Shown piece by piece: positions 51,227 to 62,647 of a stretch of DNA of 64,000 nucleotides. The notes under the pieces were generated by a model. It was not told where the DNA came from. It ran no database searches and saw only the letters and a list, made by a program, of their open reading frames with translations. Made by a program: the position numbers and the translations under genes. The DNA comes from Notamacropus eugenii (lineage: Eukaryota > Chordata > Mammalia > Diprotodontia > Macropodidae), in contig NC_092875.1 in NCBI RefSeq assembly GCF_028372415.1, positions 31,204,812-31,268,811 on the forward strand, read 5' to 3'. Position 1 is the first letter of the stretch, and the number at the start of each line of letters is the position of its first letter.

Positions 51227-51574
51227 AACAAAAAAAGAGAGAGAACAGTGATCTAAATACATCAGTTGATTGACAAGTGTATATAAATAGTTACTAGGTC
51301 AGGCACTATGGATACAAATATAAAAAGAAAAATCTGCTTAAAAATTAATTTTCTACAAAATTTTGATAGAACAAGAGTGATGCAGTGTTAACTAGCTATT
51401 TTCATCTAGTCTTGAATGCAGAAACAATAAATCCTTTTTCAATTAAAAAAGATAATATCTGCTTTTAAGAGGCATATATTTCTACTAGATGGGAATAGGA
51501 TTCACAGCAACACATGTACTGGTATGTGTACATTGACACATACATACACATATAGGATCACATATTAATATATA

Positions 51575-51765
51575 GAAGGGACCTTAGTCTAGTTGAGTCC
51601 CATTATTTTGCAGATGAAGAAACTGAGACCCAGAGAGAAAAGTAGAAGTGACATACACCAGGTCACTCAGAAAATAAGCAGCAAAGCCAGTTTGTAGACT
51701 CAGGTGGTTTGGCTCCAAGGTTGATTCTCTTTCCATTGTACTGTAGTGCCTCTTAAAAGGTTGGT
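51575..51765 (-). mobile_element. THER/MIR-type SINE
   Basis: agaagggaccttagtctagt, attttgcagatgaagaaact, gagacccagagagaaaag, gtactgtagtgcctcttaaa. Confidence 0.7.
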
Positions 51766-51784
51766 GAGACACGTACATTGGAAT

Positions 51785-52010
51785 ATCCCATTGTTTGCCA
51801 TCTCAATGGGTAGGGGAAGGACTAGGGAGAGGAAGAAAATTTGGAACTCAAAATTTTTTAATTTTAATTTTTTTGGAACTCAAAATTTTTTAATTTTAAT
51901 TTTAATTTTTTAAAAAATTAATTTTTTTAAAAAATGAATAAACAAAAATGAATTAACAAATTTTCATTTAAAATGAATTAAAAAACAATAAAAAATGGAA
52001 TATTTAAAAA
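51785..52010 (+). mobile_element. L1 3' end with duplicated tail
   Basis: tgtttgccatctcaatgggt, ggaagaaaatttggaactca, then repeated ATTTTTTAATTTTAAT. Confidence 0.65.
51840..51990. repeat. AT-rich tandem duplication
   Basis: The segment ggaactcaaaattttttaat occurs twice about 37 bp apart, then breaks down into ttaattttaat units. It looks like a duplication of the 3' end of an L1 copy. Confidence 0.75.
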
Positions 52011-52119
52011 AATGTTGATGTAGCAGATTTGCATAGGGGAGTGGTGGTAAAAGGAGCATAGATAGGCCAGGAAAAGAATCCCAGGCCTCTCATAGGGCAG
52101 GAGAATGATACTCCTTGAG

Positions 52120-52318
52120 AAGGGCAGCTAGGTGGCTCAATGGATAGAGCACTGGCCCTAGATTCAGGGTATCTTGAGTTCAAATCCAGCCTCAGACACT
52201 ACCTGTGTGACCTCTGGGCAAGTCACTTCACCTTGTTTGCCTCAGTTTCCTCATCTGTAAAATGAGCTGGAGAAGGAAATGGCAAACCACTCCAGTATAT
52301 TTGCCATGAAGCAACATC
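52120..52318 (+). mobile_element. tRNA-derived SINE (WSINE1/MAR1 type)
   Basis: agggcagctaggtggctcaa, tggatagagcactggcccta, ctgtgtgacctctgggcaag, ctggagaaggaaatggcaaa. One of the best-preserved copies. Confidence 0.92.
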
Positions 52319-52329
52319 AATACAGATAC

Positions 52330-52735
52330 ATACATAATGCAAATATTTATTAAGTACCTACCATTTTCAGAGCTGTAGGAAAGGTAGAAAGTTTAGATCA
52401 GATACAGACCTTGCTCTCAGAGAGTTAACAGGATAGCAAGAGGTCAAGTCATAAATACATAATATGGAACCACCATGATACACAATACTACATGACAAAT
52501 ACATTGTAAAATCTCCCAATCTCAGAATTAGAAGACATAATAGAAGCCATTTAGACCAGCCTTCTGCATCTCTGACAGATGATTCTGTAGCCCTTGCTTG
52601 AAGACCTCAAGTGTGAGGGAACTCATGACTTTCCAAAGTAACCAATTCTGTTTTTGGATAGTAACCTCTAAAGTCATTTGGAAGTTTTCTCTAACCTCAT
52701 GCCATACTTCCCAACCTATTGGAAATCATATGATC
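52330..52735 (+). mobile_element. Diverged interspersed repeats (LINE-like, then unclassified)
   Basis: aatatttattaagtacctac and ttgctctcagagagttaaca are LINE-like (L3-type). From 52555, cttgcttgaagacctcaagtg and ccaattctgtttttggatag match a second copy at 53380-53480, an unclassified mammalian repeat. Confidence 0.4.
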
Positions 52736-53374
52736 ATAGAATCTAAGAATTCAAGGGACTTTAGCAACCATTTTGTGCAAACTGTTCACCAAAAGAATCC
52801 CTATTTTTCAATCCAAAAAGGAATATTGCTATGTATAGGGAATGATGAGCAAGTTGATTTGGAAAAACATGGAAAGACAGACTTAAGGAGACATTATTCA
52901 CCTTCAGAGAAACAGATCACAAGTGGAAATAGTATAGTATGGTCTTACATATGAGTGTGTATACGTGTATTATATACACACATATATATTATATTGTGTG
53001 TATAATATATATGTGTGTATATAAATGTTTATAGATGTCTGTATTTGTGTATATATATCCACACTTAAATTGTAGCCTTTTTTAAATTGGGGGGTAAGGG
53101 AGGGAGAAAAAAAAATAAAGTAAAAAGTGCACAGCAGAGAAAAAAATAGAAAACTAACAAGGAAGCAAAGAAAACATGGAAAACTCTAAAAATCATATAT
53201 AGTATTAATTATTTAGGTTTTCTTGAAATGGAAACTTATTGTTTTATATTGAATCCTCTCTTATGGTCTGCTGTGTACATGGCATTTTTTTTCTATTCTC
53301 ATTTTGTATTTAAGTACAAAATTTAAAAATTGCAAAACGTAAACCAAAAAATCTAGACTAGAACCCACAAGCTG

Positions 53375-53480
53375 TCACCCAGTCTCTGCCTGAAGACCTC
53401 CAAGTAGAAAGAACCCACCACCTCTTGAGGCAGCCCATCCCACTTTGGGACAGTTCTTGCGGCTAAAACTTGATGTCAAA
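53375..53480 (+). mobile_element. Unclassified interspersed repeat
   Basis: tgcctgaagacctccaagta, gaacccaccacctcttgagg, cccatcccactttgggacag; related to 52600-52690. Confidence 0.4.
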
Positions 53481-53484
53481 CCTA

Positions 53485-53655
53485 ATTTGGTTAAAAGATC
53501 TCAAAGTCCATTTAGACCAACCCTCTCATTTTACACACAGGGAACCTGAGACCTACAGAAATCATGTGACTTGCCTAAAGTCACACAAGTAGTAAGTGGA
53601 AACACCTATGTTTCCATCCTCATCTCCTGACTCTAACCCTGACATTATTACAGTA
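53485..53655 (-). mobile_element. THER/MIR-type SINE
   Basis: gatctcaaagtccatttaga, cattttacacacagggaacc, cttgcctaaagtcacacaag. Confidence 0.65.
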
Positions 53656-53669
53656 ATGAAATCCATTTA

Positions 53670-53892
53670 TAGAAGTGACTTCAGACACTTACTAGCTATG
53701 TGACCTTGGGCAAGTCATTTCACCTTCTTTTTGACTCAATTTCTTCAACAACTCTAAAACAGACATAATAGCAGCACATATTTCACAAGGTTATTATGCG
53801 GATCAAATGACATAGTATTTGTAAAATGCTTAACACAACGTCTGACACATTCTAAAAGCTATATAAATATTAGTTATTATTATCACTGTCTG
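53670..53892 (+). mobile_element. CORE-SINE (MIR/MAR1 type)
   Basis: cagacacttactagctatgt, gaccttgggcaagtcatttc, aaggttattatgcggatcaa, aagctatataaatattagtt. Confidence 0.82.
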
Positions 53893-54084
53893 AATTGATG
53901 AAGGGGTACCAGTATTAAAGTGTGAAATTATATATGTTTAATAGTATAGAGAGCTATTCTATTTTCAGTTTACTCAATATGTTTCGAGTTTCTTTTCTCT
54001 TTACTAACACTCTAGATTAGACTATAGGAGCAGTACCCTTACTCTCTAACACTGGAATGGTTCATCAGCAACTAACTTCCAGAA

Positions 54085-54245
54085 GGATCCAAGACCTCAA
54101 AGATTTAAAGTTGGAAGACACACTGGAGTGTAGTCTAACTGCCTCATTTTACAAATAAGTAAACTGGGGCCCAGAGAAATTAAATGAGGTTAAATCCAGG
54201 TCCTCTGGTACCAAAGTCAGTGTTCTTCTGCTGGATTCAAAGACA
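54085..54245 (-). mobile_element. THER/MIR-type SINE
   Basis: aagttggaagacacactgga, cattttacaaataagtaaac, tggggcccagagaaatta. Confidence 0.6.
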
Positions 54246-54536
54246 ATAATCTGACACTCCAAAGAGGCAGGACCCTATATACTACCACTTTCTGAATGAA
54301 CTCCCTTCATTCCATGCTAATCTAATCCTTGTTTAAATTTAACTAATTTAAATCTAGACTTCTAAATTTTAAATTGTTATTTCCATAGAAGTGGTTTAAG
54401 TTGATTAGGAAGTAAGTACTGGAATAGTTTAAGATAGACAGTTTGCTTCAGTTCTCAGAAATGGGTAGACTGAAATAAGAAGAATTGAATTAAGACATTT
54501 CCATAGATCTGAGGTCATTTGAGTGTGGGTACCTTC

Positions 54537-54561
54537 ACACCCACCCACACCCACACACACA

Positions 54562-54608
<47 letters not shown>
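54537..54608. repeat. (CA)n with CCCA interruptions
   Basis: A CACCCAC-rich start that becomes a pure CA array. Confidence 0.95.
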
Positions 54609-54612
<4 letters not shown>

Positions 54613-54689
54613 CACTGCTTTGGAGGCTCCTGATTTTTCCAAGCCTTCCCAGACAAAAATCTGGACAGTTTTCATCCATGCTTTGCTGA

Positions 54690-54892
54690 GATCCTGCACA
54701 GAGGATCCGAGTTCAAATCTAGCCTCAAGATACTTACTAGTTATATAACCCTGGGCAAATCACTTACCCCTGTTTGCCTCAGATATGATACCGAAGAAGG
54801 AAATGGCAAATTGCTCTAATGTTTTTGCCAAGAAAGACCCAAATGAGGTTATGAGGAACTGGACATGACTGAACAACAACAAATAATGTTGA
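54690..54892 (+). mobile_element. tRNA-derived SINE, 5' truncated
   Basis: ggatccgagttcaaatctag, taaccctgggcaaatcactt, gaagaaggaaatggcaaatt, ctggacatgactgaacaaca. Confidence 0.85.
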
Positions 54893-55289
54893 TTGATGGA
54901 TGTCTATCGTTTTGTTTTTCTGAACTTATGCAACTTCTTTTATTAAAGTCATCATTGGTAACTTGCTGAAGCCTGCTTATGTCCACCATGAATCTCTTTA
55001 CTTTTCTCTTGGGTTAATTGTAATGGTGATTTCCACCTCCACCCCCCCCTACCTCCCTACCCCCACCACGAAATTATATTATTCAATGACTGAAGATAGA
55101 TAACTTTACTAACAGAATTATGGAATCAGGAAGAGAGATTTTTAAACCAGTAAAGAGCTTGGGATCATTGTAAAACCTATGAAAACTCCCCTGTATGATT
55201 TGTCTTTTTCTACTTAATTTTGTTGTACAGAATGTGTACAAGGTATTTGTGAAGCAGAATGTCATAATCTTGACAATACTCATTTTTTT

Positions 55290-55440
55290 GGATCTACTTT
55301 GTTTTTCCAGTTTGGAAGGTTAAGGTCTTTTCAATGACTATGGATTGCGTTGAGGAGGTGTACTGTTCTGAGGTTTAAACTGAAAAGTGCAATGTCATCT
55401 GCAAATATGAGCTTTATTAAAATGCCATTCTTTCATATTC
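55290..55440 (-). mobile_element. Possible LINE reverse-transcriptase remnant
   Basis: On the minus strand bases 55405-55388 read TTTGCAGATGACATTGCA, that is FADDIA, the catalytic box of LINE reverse transcriptases. Upstream residues read LIKLI and downstream LFSLNLRTVHLLNAIHSH, reminiscent of RTE-type ORF2. The flanking match is weak and stops follow soon, so this is a suggestion only. Confidence 0.3.
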
Positions 55441-55509
55441 TTGAGTATTTTTAAGGACTCCTCTGTCCTCCTACTCTTCCTCCTCCCACCACTGAATATA
55501 TTTTAAAAA

Positions 55510-55860
55510 ATTTTTTCTCCAATTTTTAAAAACATTTTTATTTAAAATTTTGAGTTCCAAATTCTATCTTTCCTTCCATCTGTCACGTCTCCCTCCCTGA
55601 GACAATAAACAATCAAATATAGGTTATACATGTACATTTATGTAAAACATTTCCATATGAATCACTTTGTCCAAGAAGACTCAAATGAAAGAAAAAGATG
55701 AAAGTGAAAAATAGCATGCTTTAGTCTGTATTCAGTCAATTTCAGTTCTTTTTCTGGAGTAGGATAGTAGGCTTCATTATAAACCTTCAATACATAGCTA
55801 TGTAGTTTGGCAAAACAATTTCCCACATTAGTCATGAACAAATATCTATGTATCTTTCAG
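55510..55860 (-). mobile_element. L1 3' end, reverse orientation
   Basis: aaaattttgagttccaaatt, ataggttatacatgtacatt, aaaacatttccatatgaatc, aaaaatagcatgctttagtc are the reverse of marsupial L1 3' UTR. Confidence 0.75.
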
Positions 55861-56704
55861 TATTTTAAGTTCATCACTTCTCTGCCTCAAGGTAAACGGT
55901 ATGTTTCAGTTTCATCCTTTTTGACTTACCATTTATCATTACATTGATCAGAGTCTTTCAAAGTTGTTTTTTTCTCTACAAAGTTGTTACAAGCAAATTG
56001 TTTTCAAAAAGGAGTATTTGAACAGGCATCAACAGAGTCCTTCTATTTGGACTCTAGAACATTCTCTATGACATTGACGAAGATCTTGGATGAGCTCCAT
56101 TCTCCCTGTTCCATGATTTACCCAATACTGCTATTGGTAATTGGCAGATTTTTGGACATAATGAAGTTGTCTATATTGCCTCATCTGTCATAGAATTCTA
56201 TTTGATTTTAATATGGGTGTAGAGACTTCCTTTACCCCTTCCTTTTTGAACAATAAGGGGAAAAAGTATTGGATTTGAAATCTCAGTACCTATTTAAAAT
56301 TCTTGCTCTCCTACTCATGACCTGTATGACACTGTATGAATTACTTAATTTCACCAGACCCAGTTTCTTCATATAAAAATGAGGCTTTTGGATTCTGAAA
56401 ACCCTCCCAATTCTATTGAAGTAATTTTGTTCCTATGATAATGACATTCAGTTCCTCTGAATCAAATGTGTTTTGCTTTTTAAATCACAAATCTCTCTTG
56501 CTCAGTGGTGTGAGTACAAGGATGTGGTATGTTATGGAAGATCAAAAGTCTACTTGCTCTTTTCTAATGTTTTCATCAGTCATCCAACTTGATATAGATT
56601 GCACAGAGAAGAGAAAATAAGCTAGTAGGTTAATAGATGCCAGTGTCTTCTCAATCACTCCACCCCACCAAAAAAATATTGGTCTGTGATAATTTCTATA
56701 TTTA
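55861..56704. other. Unassigned stretch between L1 copies
   Basis: AT-rich; 56260-56420 has MIR/THER-like words (cctgtatgacactgtatgaa, cagtttcttcatataaaaat). No gene. Confidence 0.4.
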
Positions 56705-56717
56705 TAGAATCTTCCCA

Positions 56718-57655
56718 GGGGTTGGAGTCAAGATGATAGAGTAGAAGCAGGGACCTGCTATAGCTCTTCCCCCAAACCCCTCAAAAAACCTGGAAAGAAA
56801 TTACTCTAAACAAATTCTAGAGCAGCAGAAGCCACAAAATGATAGATTGAAACAAATTTCTGACTCAAGACAATCTGGAAGGTCAATGGGAAAGGTCTAT
56901 TGAACAGACTGGGAGCAGAGCACAGTTTGGCCTGGGCCACTTTGGTGTGTCCCATGCCAACATGGACTGAGCAGGAGCAGACCTTAGGGGACTGAATCAC
57001 TGGCAGCTGCTGTGGATTCCATACTTCTCAACCCACAAACGCTAAAGACAGCTTCAAAGGACAATGGGAATGGTCTCTCACCTGGCTGAGAGGGGAATGT
57101 GATCCAGCCTCAGCCTGACCCCAGCTTCAGCTACTGTGGCTGCTTCTGGAGCCCTCCACTTAACAAAGCTAAAAAGTCAAGTAATTGTCTAGGGAAATGA
57201 GCAAACAGGGAAAAAGAAACAGACTGTAAATTCTTACTTTCTCAGTGAAGAGATATTTTCTTACATCATTGGTGACAAGGAAGATCAAAACATACAGCCA
57301 GAAGAAGAAAATAAAGCCAAAGCTCCTGCATCCAAAGCCTCTGAGAAAACTATGAATTGGTCTCAGGCCATGGAAAAGCTCAAAAAGGATTTTGAAAATC
57401 AAGTAAGAGAAGTAGAGGAAAAATTGGGAAGAGGAATGAGAGTGATGCAAGAAAATCATGAAAAAATGAGTCAACAGCTTGCTAAAGGAAATCCCAAAAA
57501 AATGTTGAAGAAAATAACACTTCTAAAATTACACTAACCCAAATGGCAAGAGAGATCCAAAAAATCAATGAAGAAAAGAGTGCCTTAAAAAGTAGAAGGA
57601 GTCAAATGGTAAAAGAGGTTCGAAGGCTCACTGAAAAAAACAATTCTTTAAAAAT
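56718..57655 (+). mobile_element. L1 5' fragment (5' UTR and start of ORF1) with flanking direct repeats
   Basis: Opens ggggttggagtcaagatgat, the typical marsupial L1 5' end, followed by attctagagcagcagaagcc and gggagcagagcacag. ORF1 coiled-coil sequence follows: MNWSQAMEKLKKDFENQVRE from 57352 and REIQKINEEKSALKSRR from about 57549, interrupted by a frame change and stop near 57530. The copy ends inside ORF1 at about 57655 with no ORF2 and no poly(A) tail. The 13-bp string tagaatcttccca is present just before (56705-56717) and just after (57656-57668). Confidence 0.8.
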
Positions 57656-57668
57656 TAGAATCTTCCCA

Positions 57669-58384
57669 ATTTTAAGATGTCTTGATCCCAGGGTGCTTTT
57701 AAAATTGTGTGATCTCTATCATGGCTCTTTTTTCTCTATGTATTTGGCCAGACTCAGCTTTTCATACCAACCTATTACAGTTACTGAAGAGACTTGGTTG
57801 TCATAGAAATAGCAACAGGTTTTTGTATGTAATTGCTGTCCTCTTTCAGGCTTTAGCTTACAAATACATTCAGAGTGATATGGATCTTACACTAAGCTAC
57901 CTGCAAGATTGTCTTCCCTTTAAATATTTTCCACAGTTTTCTAAATCAGTCCTACTACATCATTCTTCTCTTTTGATTAGCTTGCAAATGAACTTATTCT
58001 CTAAACCAGTCTTACCCTTACCCTTTCCATCTCTCTTTTAGACAGAGGGAACAAGTGTTTCTAGGTTGAGTTGGCTTCTGGGCTCTTTTGACCTCCTCAT
58101 TGTGGTGATTATTTTGCATTTTTTCAACCTGTCTAAGCAATGCAATTAGAGTCAATAGCTTTATGTTTGACTAGTTCTCATTTTTTCAGAGTTAATAGCT
58201 TATGGTTTTGAATTAGAGCTGTCATAAACACATGTGATGTCTTCTCATCTTTAACCCTGTTTATAACTTACTATTAATTTTGACCATTATCTTAACTAAT
58301 AGACAAGCTCAGGACACACAGACAACTGACTCCGAAATGATACCTACATTTTTAACAAGTTGCAACCTATTTGTTAAGGAGTAG
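57669..58384. other. Unassigned AT-rich DNA after the L1 fragment
   Basis: No gene or repeat recognised; the 110-residue frame at 57709-58041 has no recognisable motif. Confidence 0.4.
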
Positions 58385-58512
58385 TCATAGTATCATAGGA
58401 GTTAGAGCTTAAAAAAAAAAGACTAGTTCACTAGTCCAAACTCTTTATTTTATAGACGAGAAAAGAGATATAAAATGACCTGTCCAAAGTAGCTTAGGTA
58501 GCACAGAATAGA
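58385..58512 (-). mobile_element. THER/MIR-type SINE fragment
   Basis: cataggagttagagcttaaa, ctctttattttatagacgag, acctgtccaaagtagctt. Confidence 0.55.
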
Positions 58513-58624
58513 GATGCCTACCCCAATCATGTGAATGGATGGATAAGAACAATTTTTCTAATGACCATTAAGGTAGCTGAAGCAGGAATTTAGATCACTT
58601 AGGGCTTGGTCAGACATTGAAGAT

Positions 58625-58795
58625 GTCAAGGTCATTCACTAAACCCCAGACCATCTCCAGTCTACCTGACTTTTGTCTTGCCATAAGACTGTAATGACTC
58701 TGGAAGAGAGTGAGACTGAAGACTTTGTGCAGCTCTGCCTCACTTAAATCCAGTTCACACAGGACACAACATATCATGACGTGATGCCATTGATA
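58625..58795 (+). mobile_element. RTE-derived SINE/LINE 3' tail
   Basis: gaccatctccagtctacctg, gagtgagactgaagactttg, tgcagctctgcctcacttaa, gacgtgatgccattg. Confidence 0.65.
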
Positions 58796-58921
58796 TTTTT
58801 TGATATAAAGGAAAAATAACAAAAACGATAACTGTGACAATGAATGTTTATGTAGTGTTTTGAAAAGGTTTTTAGATTACTATCTCACGTATCACAAAAA
58901 CCTATAAAGTCAGTACTTCAA

Positions 58922-59165
58922 GTAACTAGGTAGTGCAGTGGATAAAGTGCAGGGCCTGGAATCAGGAAGAACCAAGTACAAATCATACCTCAGACACTAG
59001 CTGTGTGACTTTGAGCAAGTCACTTCACTTTTTGCCTCAGTTTCCTCAACTATAAAATGGGAAAGATAAGAGCATCTCCCTCCCAGGGTTGTTGTATCAA
59101 TATTTGTATAATAATATTTATAAAGTCCTTAACATAGTGCTTTGCATAGTGCGGTGGGTAAAAGA
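58922..59165 (+). mobile_element. CORE-SINE (MAR1 type), full length
   Basis: aactaggtagtgcagtggat, cctggaatcaggaagaacca, tgactttgagcaagtcactt, tcctcaactataaaatggga, cctcccagggttgttgta. Confidence 0.87.
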
Positions 59166-59929
59166 TGAAATAACTGAGAAAACAAAAATTTGATTTTCCA
59201 AACATTTTGATTTATTGAGCAATGCATGTAATTGCCCAGTAAACTGGGACCAGACCTCATCAGCTTACATCTGGACCCTGAATAAAGGGGGAGATAGACT
59301 TTTATACTTTAATAACAATCAAATAAGACCAATTAATCAAAAGAAAACAATACAACATTAGGTCATCTGGTTTCTAATTGGAAGAAAGAGACTTTCCAAG
59401 TTAGTAGGGACAGAGTGAACAGGTGCAATCCCCTGAAATAAAAAAAAAAAAATAGGTTTCCCACTCCACCTAAGTGTCTGTCAACAATCAAAAGAACATG
59501 GAAACAGTAACTGATTGATCAGTAGAGGGTCAGTTTTCAGATAAGACATATGGAATGCTTGAGATGTATAATTGTGAGAAAACTCCTTGTATCAATCAAT
59601 CTTGAATTTGACTAGGTCTCCAGTCAACATAACCTTAGTTCTAGGTTAAGGGTCTCTAAGCAACAGGAAGAGATGGTCTAACTTTTTACCTGTGTAGGTC
59701 TAGGTTCAAACAATACAATACGGCTTTCTCTTAATTCTCACAAATGAATAAAGTGTTTTCAAAAGAGAGAAGTTGAACTAGACACATAATTGAATAGAAA
59801 GGGAATTGAGTTAGGGGTGTGGTTCACTCAATTCCCACAATTAACCACTTGTTCCCTTAATCCCCTCAATTCCCTTAATAGTAGACACTATAGAAATGTT
59901 ATCATCTTTATTATAATTCTTATAATTAC
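59166..59929. other. Unassigned AT-rich DNA
   Basis: No gene or clear element. 59770-59875 has short attccc repeats (caattcccacaatt, ctcaattcccttaatag). Confidence 0.4.
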
Positions 59930-59952
59930 CACTACTATCACCACCATCACCA

Positions 59953-60008
<56 letters not shown>

Positions 60009-60064
60009 AAGGAGTTATATGTACAAAAGCTACTACTACCACCACTGCTACTACCACTACTACC
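59930..60064. repeat. (ACT)n trinucleotide array
   Basis: About 18 perfect ACT/CTA units (59954-60007) flanked on both sides by ACC/ACT-rich degenerate copies. It reads as poly-Leu in one frame, which is meaningless. Confidence 0.96.
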
Positions 60065-60149
60065 CTCATTTTATAGATTCATTGAAATTAAGTGACTTGC
60101 TTATGGTCACCAACAGTAAGTTTAGGGTTCAGAATTCAAATCTACATCT

Positions 60150-60488
60150 CAACTAATCAATCAACAAGTGTCCATCATGTGTCAGGCACTATACTAGGTG
60201 CTGAGGATAAAAAGATGGAAAAGGAATACTGCCTTCCTTCAAAGGACTCACAATCTTTTAGGGGAGAAAATGTGTGTATATGTCAATATACATATACATA
60301 TACATATATATGTATATGTGTGCAAATCATTATAAAATAATTTGGATATAGGAATGGCATTCATAGCTAGGGAGGGAAGAAAGTCATGGTGAAGGTGACC
60401 CTTGAGCTGAGTTTTGAAGGAAGCAAAGAAGGTATAGGTAAAGAGTACATTCCAAGTATGGAACATGCATGGAGAGCTTTGAAATAGA

Positions 60489-60490
<2 letters not shown>
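60150..60490 (+). mobile_element. Ancient LINE 3' region (CR1/L2/L3-like)
   Basis: catgtgtcaggcactatact, aggtgctgaggataaaaaga, gacccttgagctgagttttg, gagtacattccaagtatgga; interrupted by AT-rich repeat near 60270-60330 and ended by the GT array. Confidence 0.55.

Positions 60491-60554
<64 letters not shown>
60491..60554. repeat. (GT)n microsatellite
   Basis: Thirty-two GT units inserted within a LINE-like remnant. Confidence 0.98.
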
Positions 60555-60557
<3 letters not shown>

Positions 60558-60849
60558 ATACTGAGGAAGCCAATATGGATGGATTGCAGAGTGAGTAAAG
60601 GGGTCTCAACTGACTCCAGGTCCAGAACATTTTCTAGCATATGTAAAGTTACCTCTAACAATCTTGGACCTACTTCATTTCTTGATTCAGACTGTGTTAT
60701 CCCACACATGTTGTCCTCCCTCTATGGCTACCTTCACAGTGAAGCCGCTGAGTCAGTCAGGTTTCTAGGAATATGTTAAAATAATGTGGAAAATCTTGTC
60801 AGTTTCTTCACACAGTTGTCCTGCATCTTCACCCTCAGCAAGATAGAAT

Positions 60850-61050
60850 CTTGGAGTTACTGTTGTCAGAGACCTTAGAGGCCATTGAGTTCAAAATCCT
60901 TATTTTACAGAAGAAGAAACTGAGATTAAGAAAAAGGGTAAACGACTTGCCCAGGGTCACATAGCTAATAAGTATATTCAGTAAGAGTTGAACCCAGATT
61001 TTACTGATTTCAAGTTCAGGGCTCTATTCCAGGCTACCTCTTCAACTGAG
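60850..61050 (-). mobile_element. THER/MIR-type SINE
   Basis: gagaccttagaggccattga, tattttacagaagaagaaac, cttgcccagggtcacatagc, ggctctattccaggctacct. Confidence 0.72.
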
Positions 61051-62194
61051 GATTTGGGTAAGAGTTATAATTGTCTATGATGGTCTATTGACATAAGACA
61101 AGGGCTCCAAGGCAAGATGGAGATTTGCATGAAAATATAGTTCTTATTGGCCTTGGGTCATGAGGAAACCAATTTCATGTATTCTTTTCTTCATCTCTCC
61201 CAGAAAGACTTGATAATCCTCTTTACATCGAATACTTTTTTTTGCTTCTAATTTATTTCCTGTAGGACTATACATCGAACTTAGTTGCTAAGAAAAGCTC
61301 CATAAACAACAAAGTCGAAATTCAAGTTTATAGATCTTCTAAAAACTATAGGATTCTTGGCTCCTCTGAACCCTCTGTCACTGTGGATGCCAAAGCAGAG
61401 TTCATAAAACTGAGTACTGCTTTTTGTGCGTTTTTATTTTTATCTTTGTTTTCAATTAATAATCATCTAACCCAATAGAGGGAATAAAAGAAAGGGGGAA
61501 AAAATCCTTGTAACAAAAATACATAATTGAACAAAATAAATTCTGGGAAATAATTCTGGGAAGTTATGCCTCCAAAGTTACTATTCCCTGAATACCCTTT
61601 CACCCAATGACACCATTACTAGGGCTATACTCCCCAAAAGAAGCCACAATAAAGTGGGAAAGGAGTCATATGTACAAAAGCTATTTATAGTAGGTTTATT
61701 TTGTGTGTGTATGTGGTGGCAAAGAACTAGAAGCTAAAGGCAGGCCCATCAACTGGGCGCTGGTAATCCAATTATGACATGTGAATGTCATTATGGTACC
61801 ATAAGAAAGACGTGCGTATTTTAAAATCTCTTTCACTTTTTCTTTGACATAAAGATTTATCACACAGTGATTAGCTCTCTCTTCCAAAACTTTGCTGTCT
61901 TTTTCTCTGGCTGTATCCATCAGAGAGAAGAATCTATTCTCCCACTGAGGTGAGAACTCTGGAATCTGGGGTGCTTGGCAGCCTTAGGAGACTTCAAAAT
62001 TAGAATAACTATTGCTCATCTTCTTAGGATAATTTACTTACAAATTTGCCTCTAGGCAGGGAAAGAGATCAAATCACCTCTCAACAGTACTTTCTCCCCT
62101 TCCCCCACCCAAATCTAAAATATTTGATTGTCACTGATCTCATTTGCTTATCTTAATTTTTGATAGTAAGCCAAGAAATCAATGTGGGTTGTTC
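61051..62194. other. Unassigned DNA, possible old L1 sequence
   Basis: 61430-61560 (tttttatttttatctttgtt, ggaataaaagaaagggggaa) looks like a reversed old L1 end. The rest shows nothing recognisable. Confidence 0.35.
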
Positions 62195-62425
62195 TTTTTA
62201 AAAAGTTTTTTTGCACCTAATAGTATTTTTTTTTCCAATTACATGTAAAGACCGTTTCCAAAATTCATTTTTCTAAGATTTTGAGTTCTAAATTTTTCTC
62301 CCTGCCTCCCTTCCTTTCCCCCTCCCCAAGACTGGTTATACACATACCATCATATTAAACATATTTGCACATTAATCACGTTGTGGAAGAAGAATTAGAA
62401 CAAAAGAGAAAAACTAAGGTGGGCT
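62195..62425 (-). mobile_element. L1 3' end, reverse orientation
   Basis: ttttccaattacatgtaaag, ttttgagttctaaatttttc, ggttatacacataccatcat, ttaatcacgttgtggaagaa. Confidence 0.75.
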
Positions 62426-62483
62426 GTTATTAACAGAAATTCTTGCTTTATTCAATCTCTCACTAGCTGAAATAACCAACAGC

Positions 62484-62647
62484 AAATATGTATATACATG
62501 CACACATATACACATATGTATATACACATACCTACATGTATACACATACACATATGCACACACATATACACTGTATACGCATGCATACATGCACATACAC
62601 ATACATATGTGCAATGCATATGTACATACACTCATACACACACATTT
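62484..62647. repeat. (ACATAC/ATAC)n microsatellite
   Basis: Degenerate ATACAC/ATATAC units that abut the 3' end of the minus-strand RTE element at 62648; probably expanded from that element's tail. Confidence 0.9.

Noticed and set aside
57352-57806. A host coiled-coil gene
   Set aside because: The sequence follows L1 ORF1 and sits after an L1 5' UTR; it has a frame change and stop.
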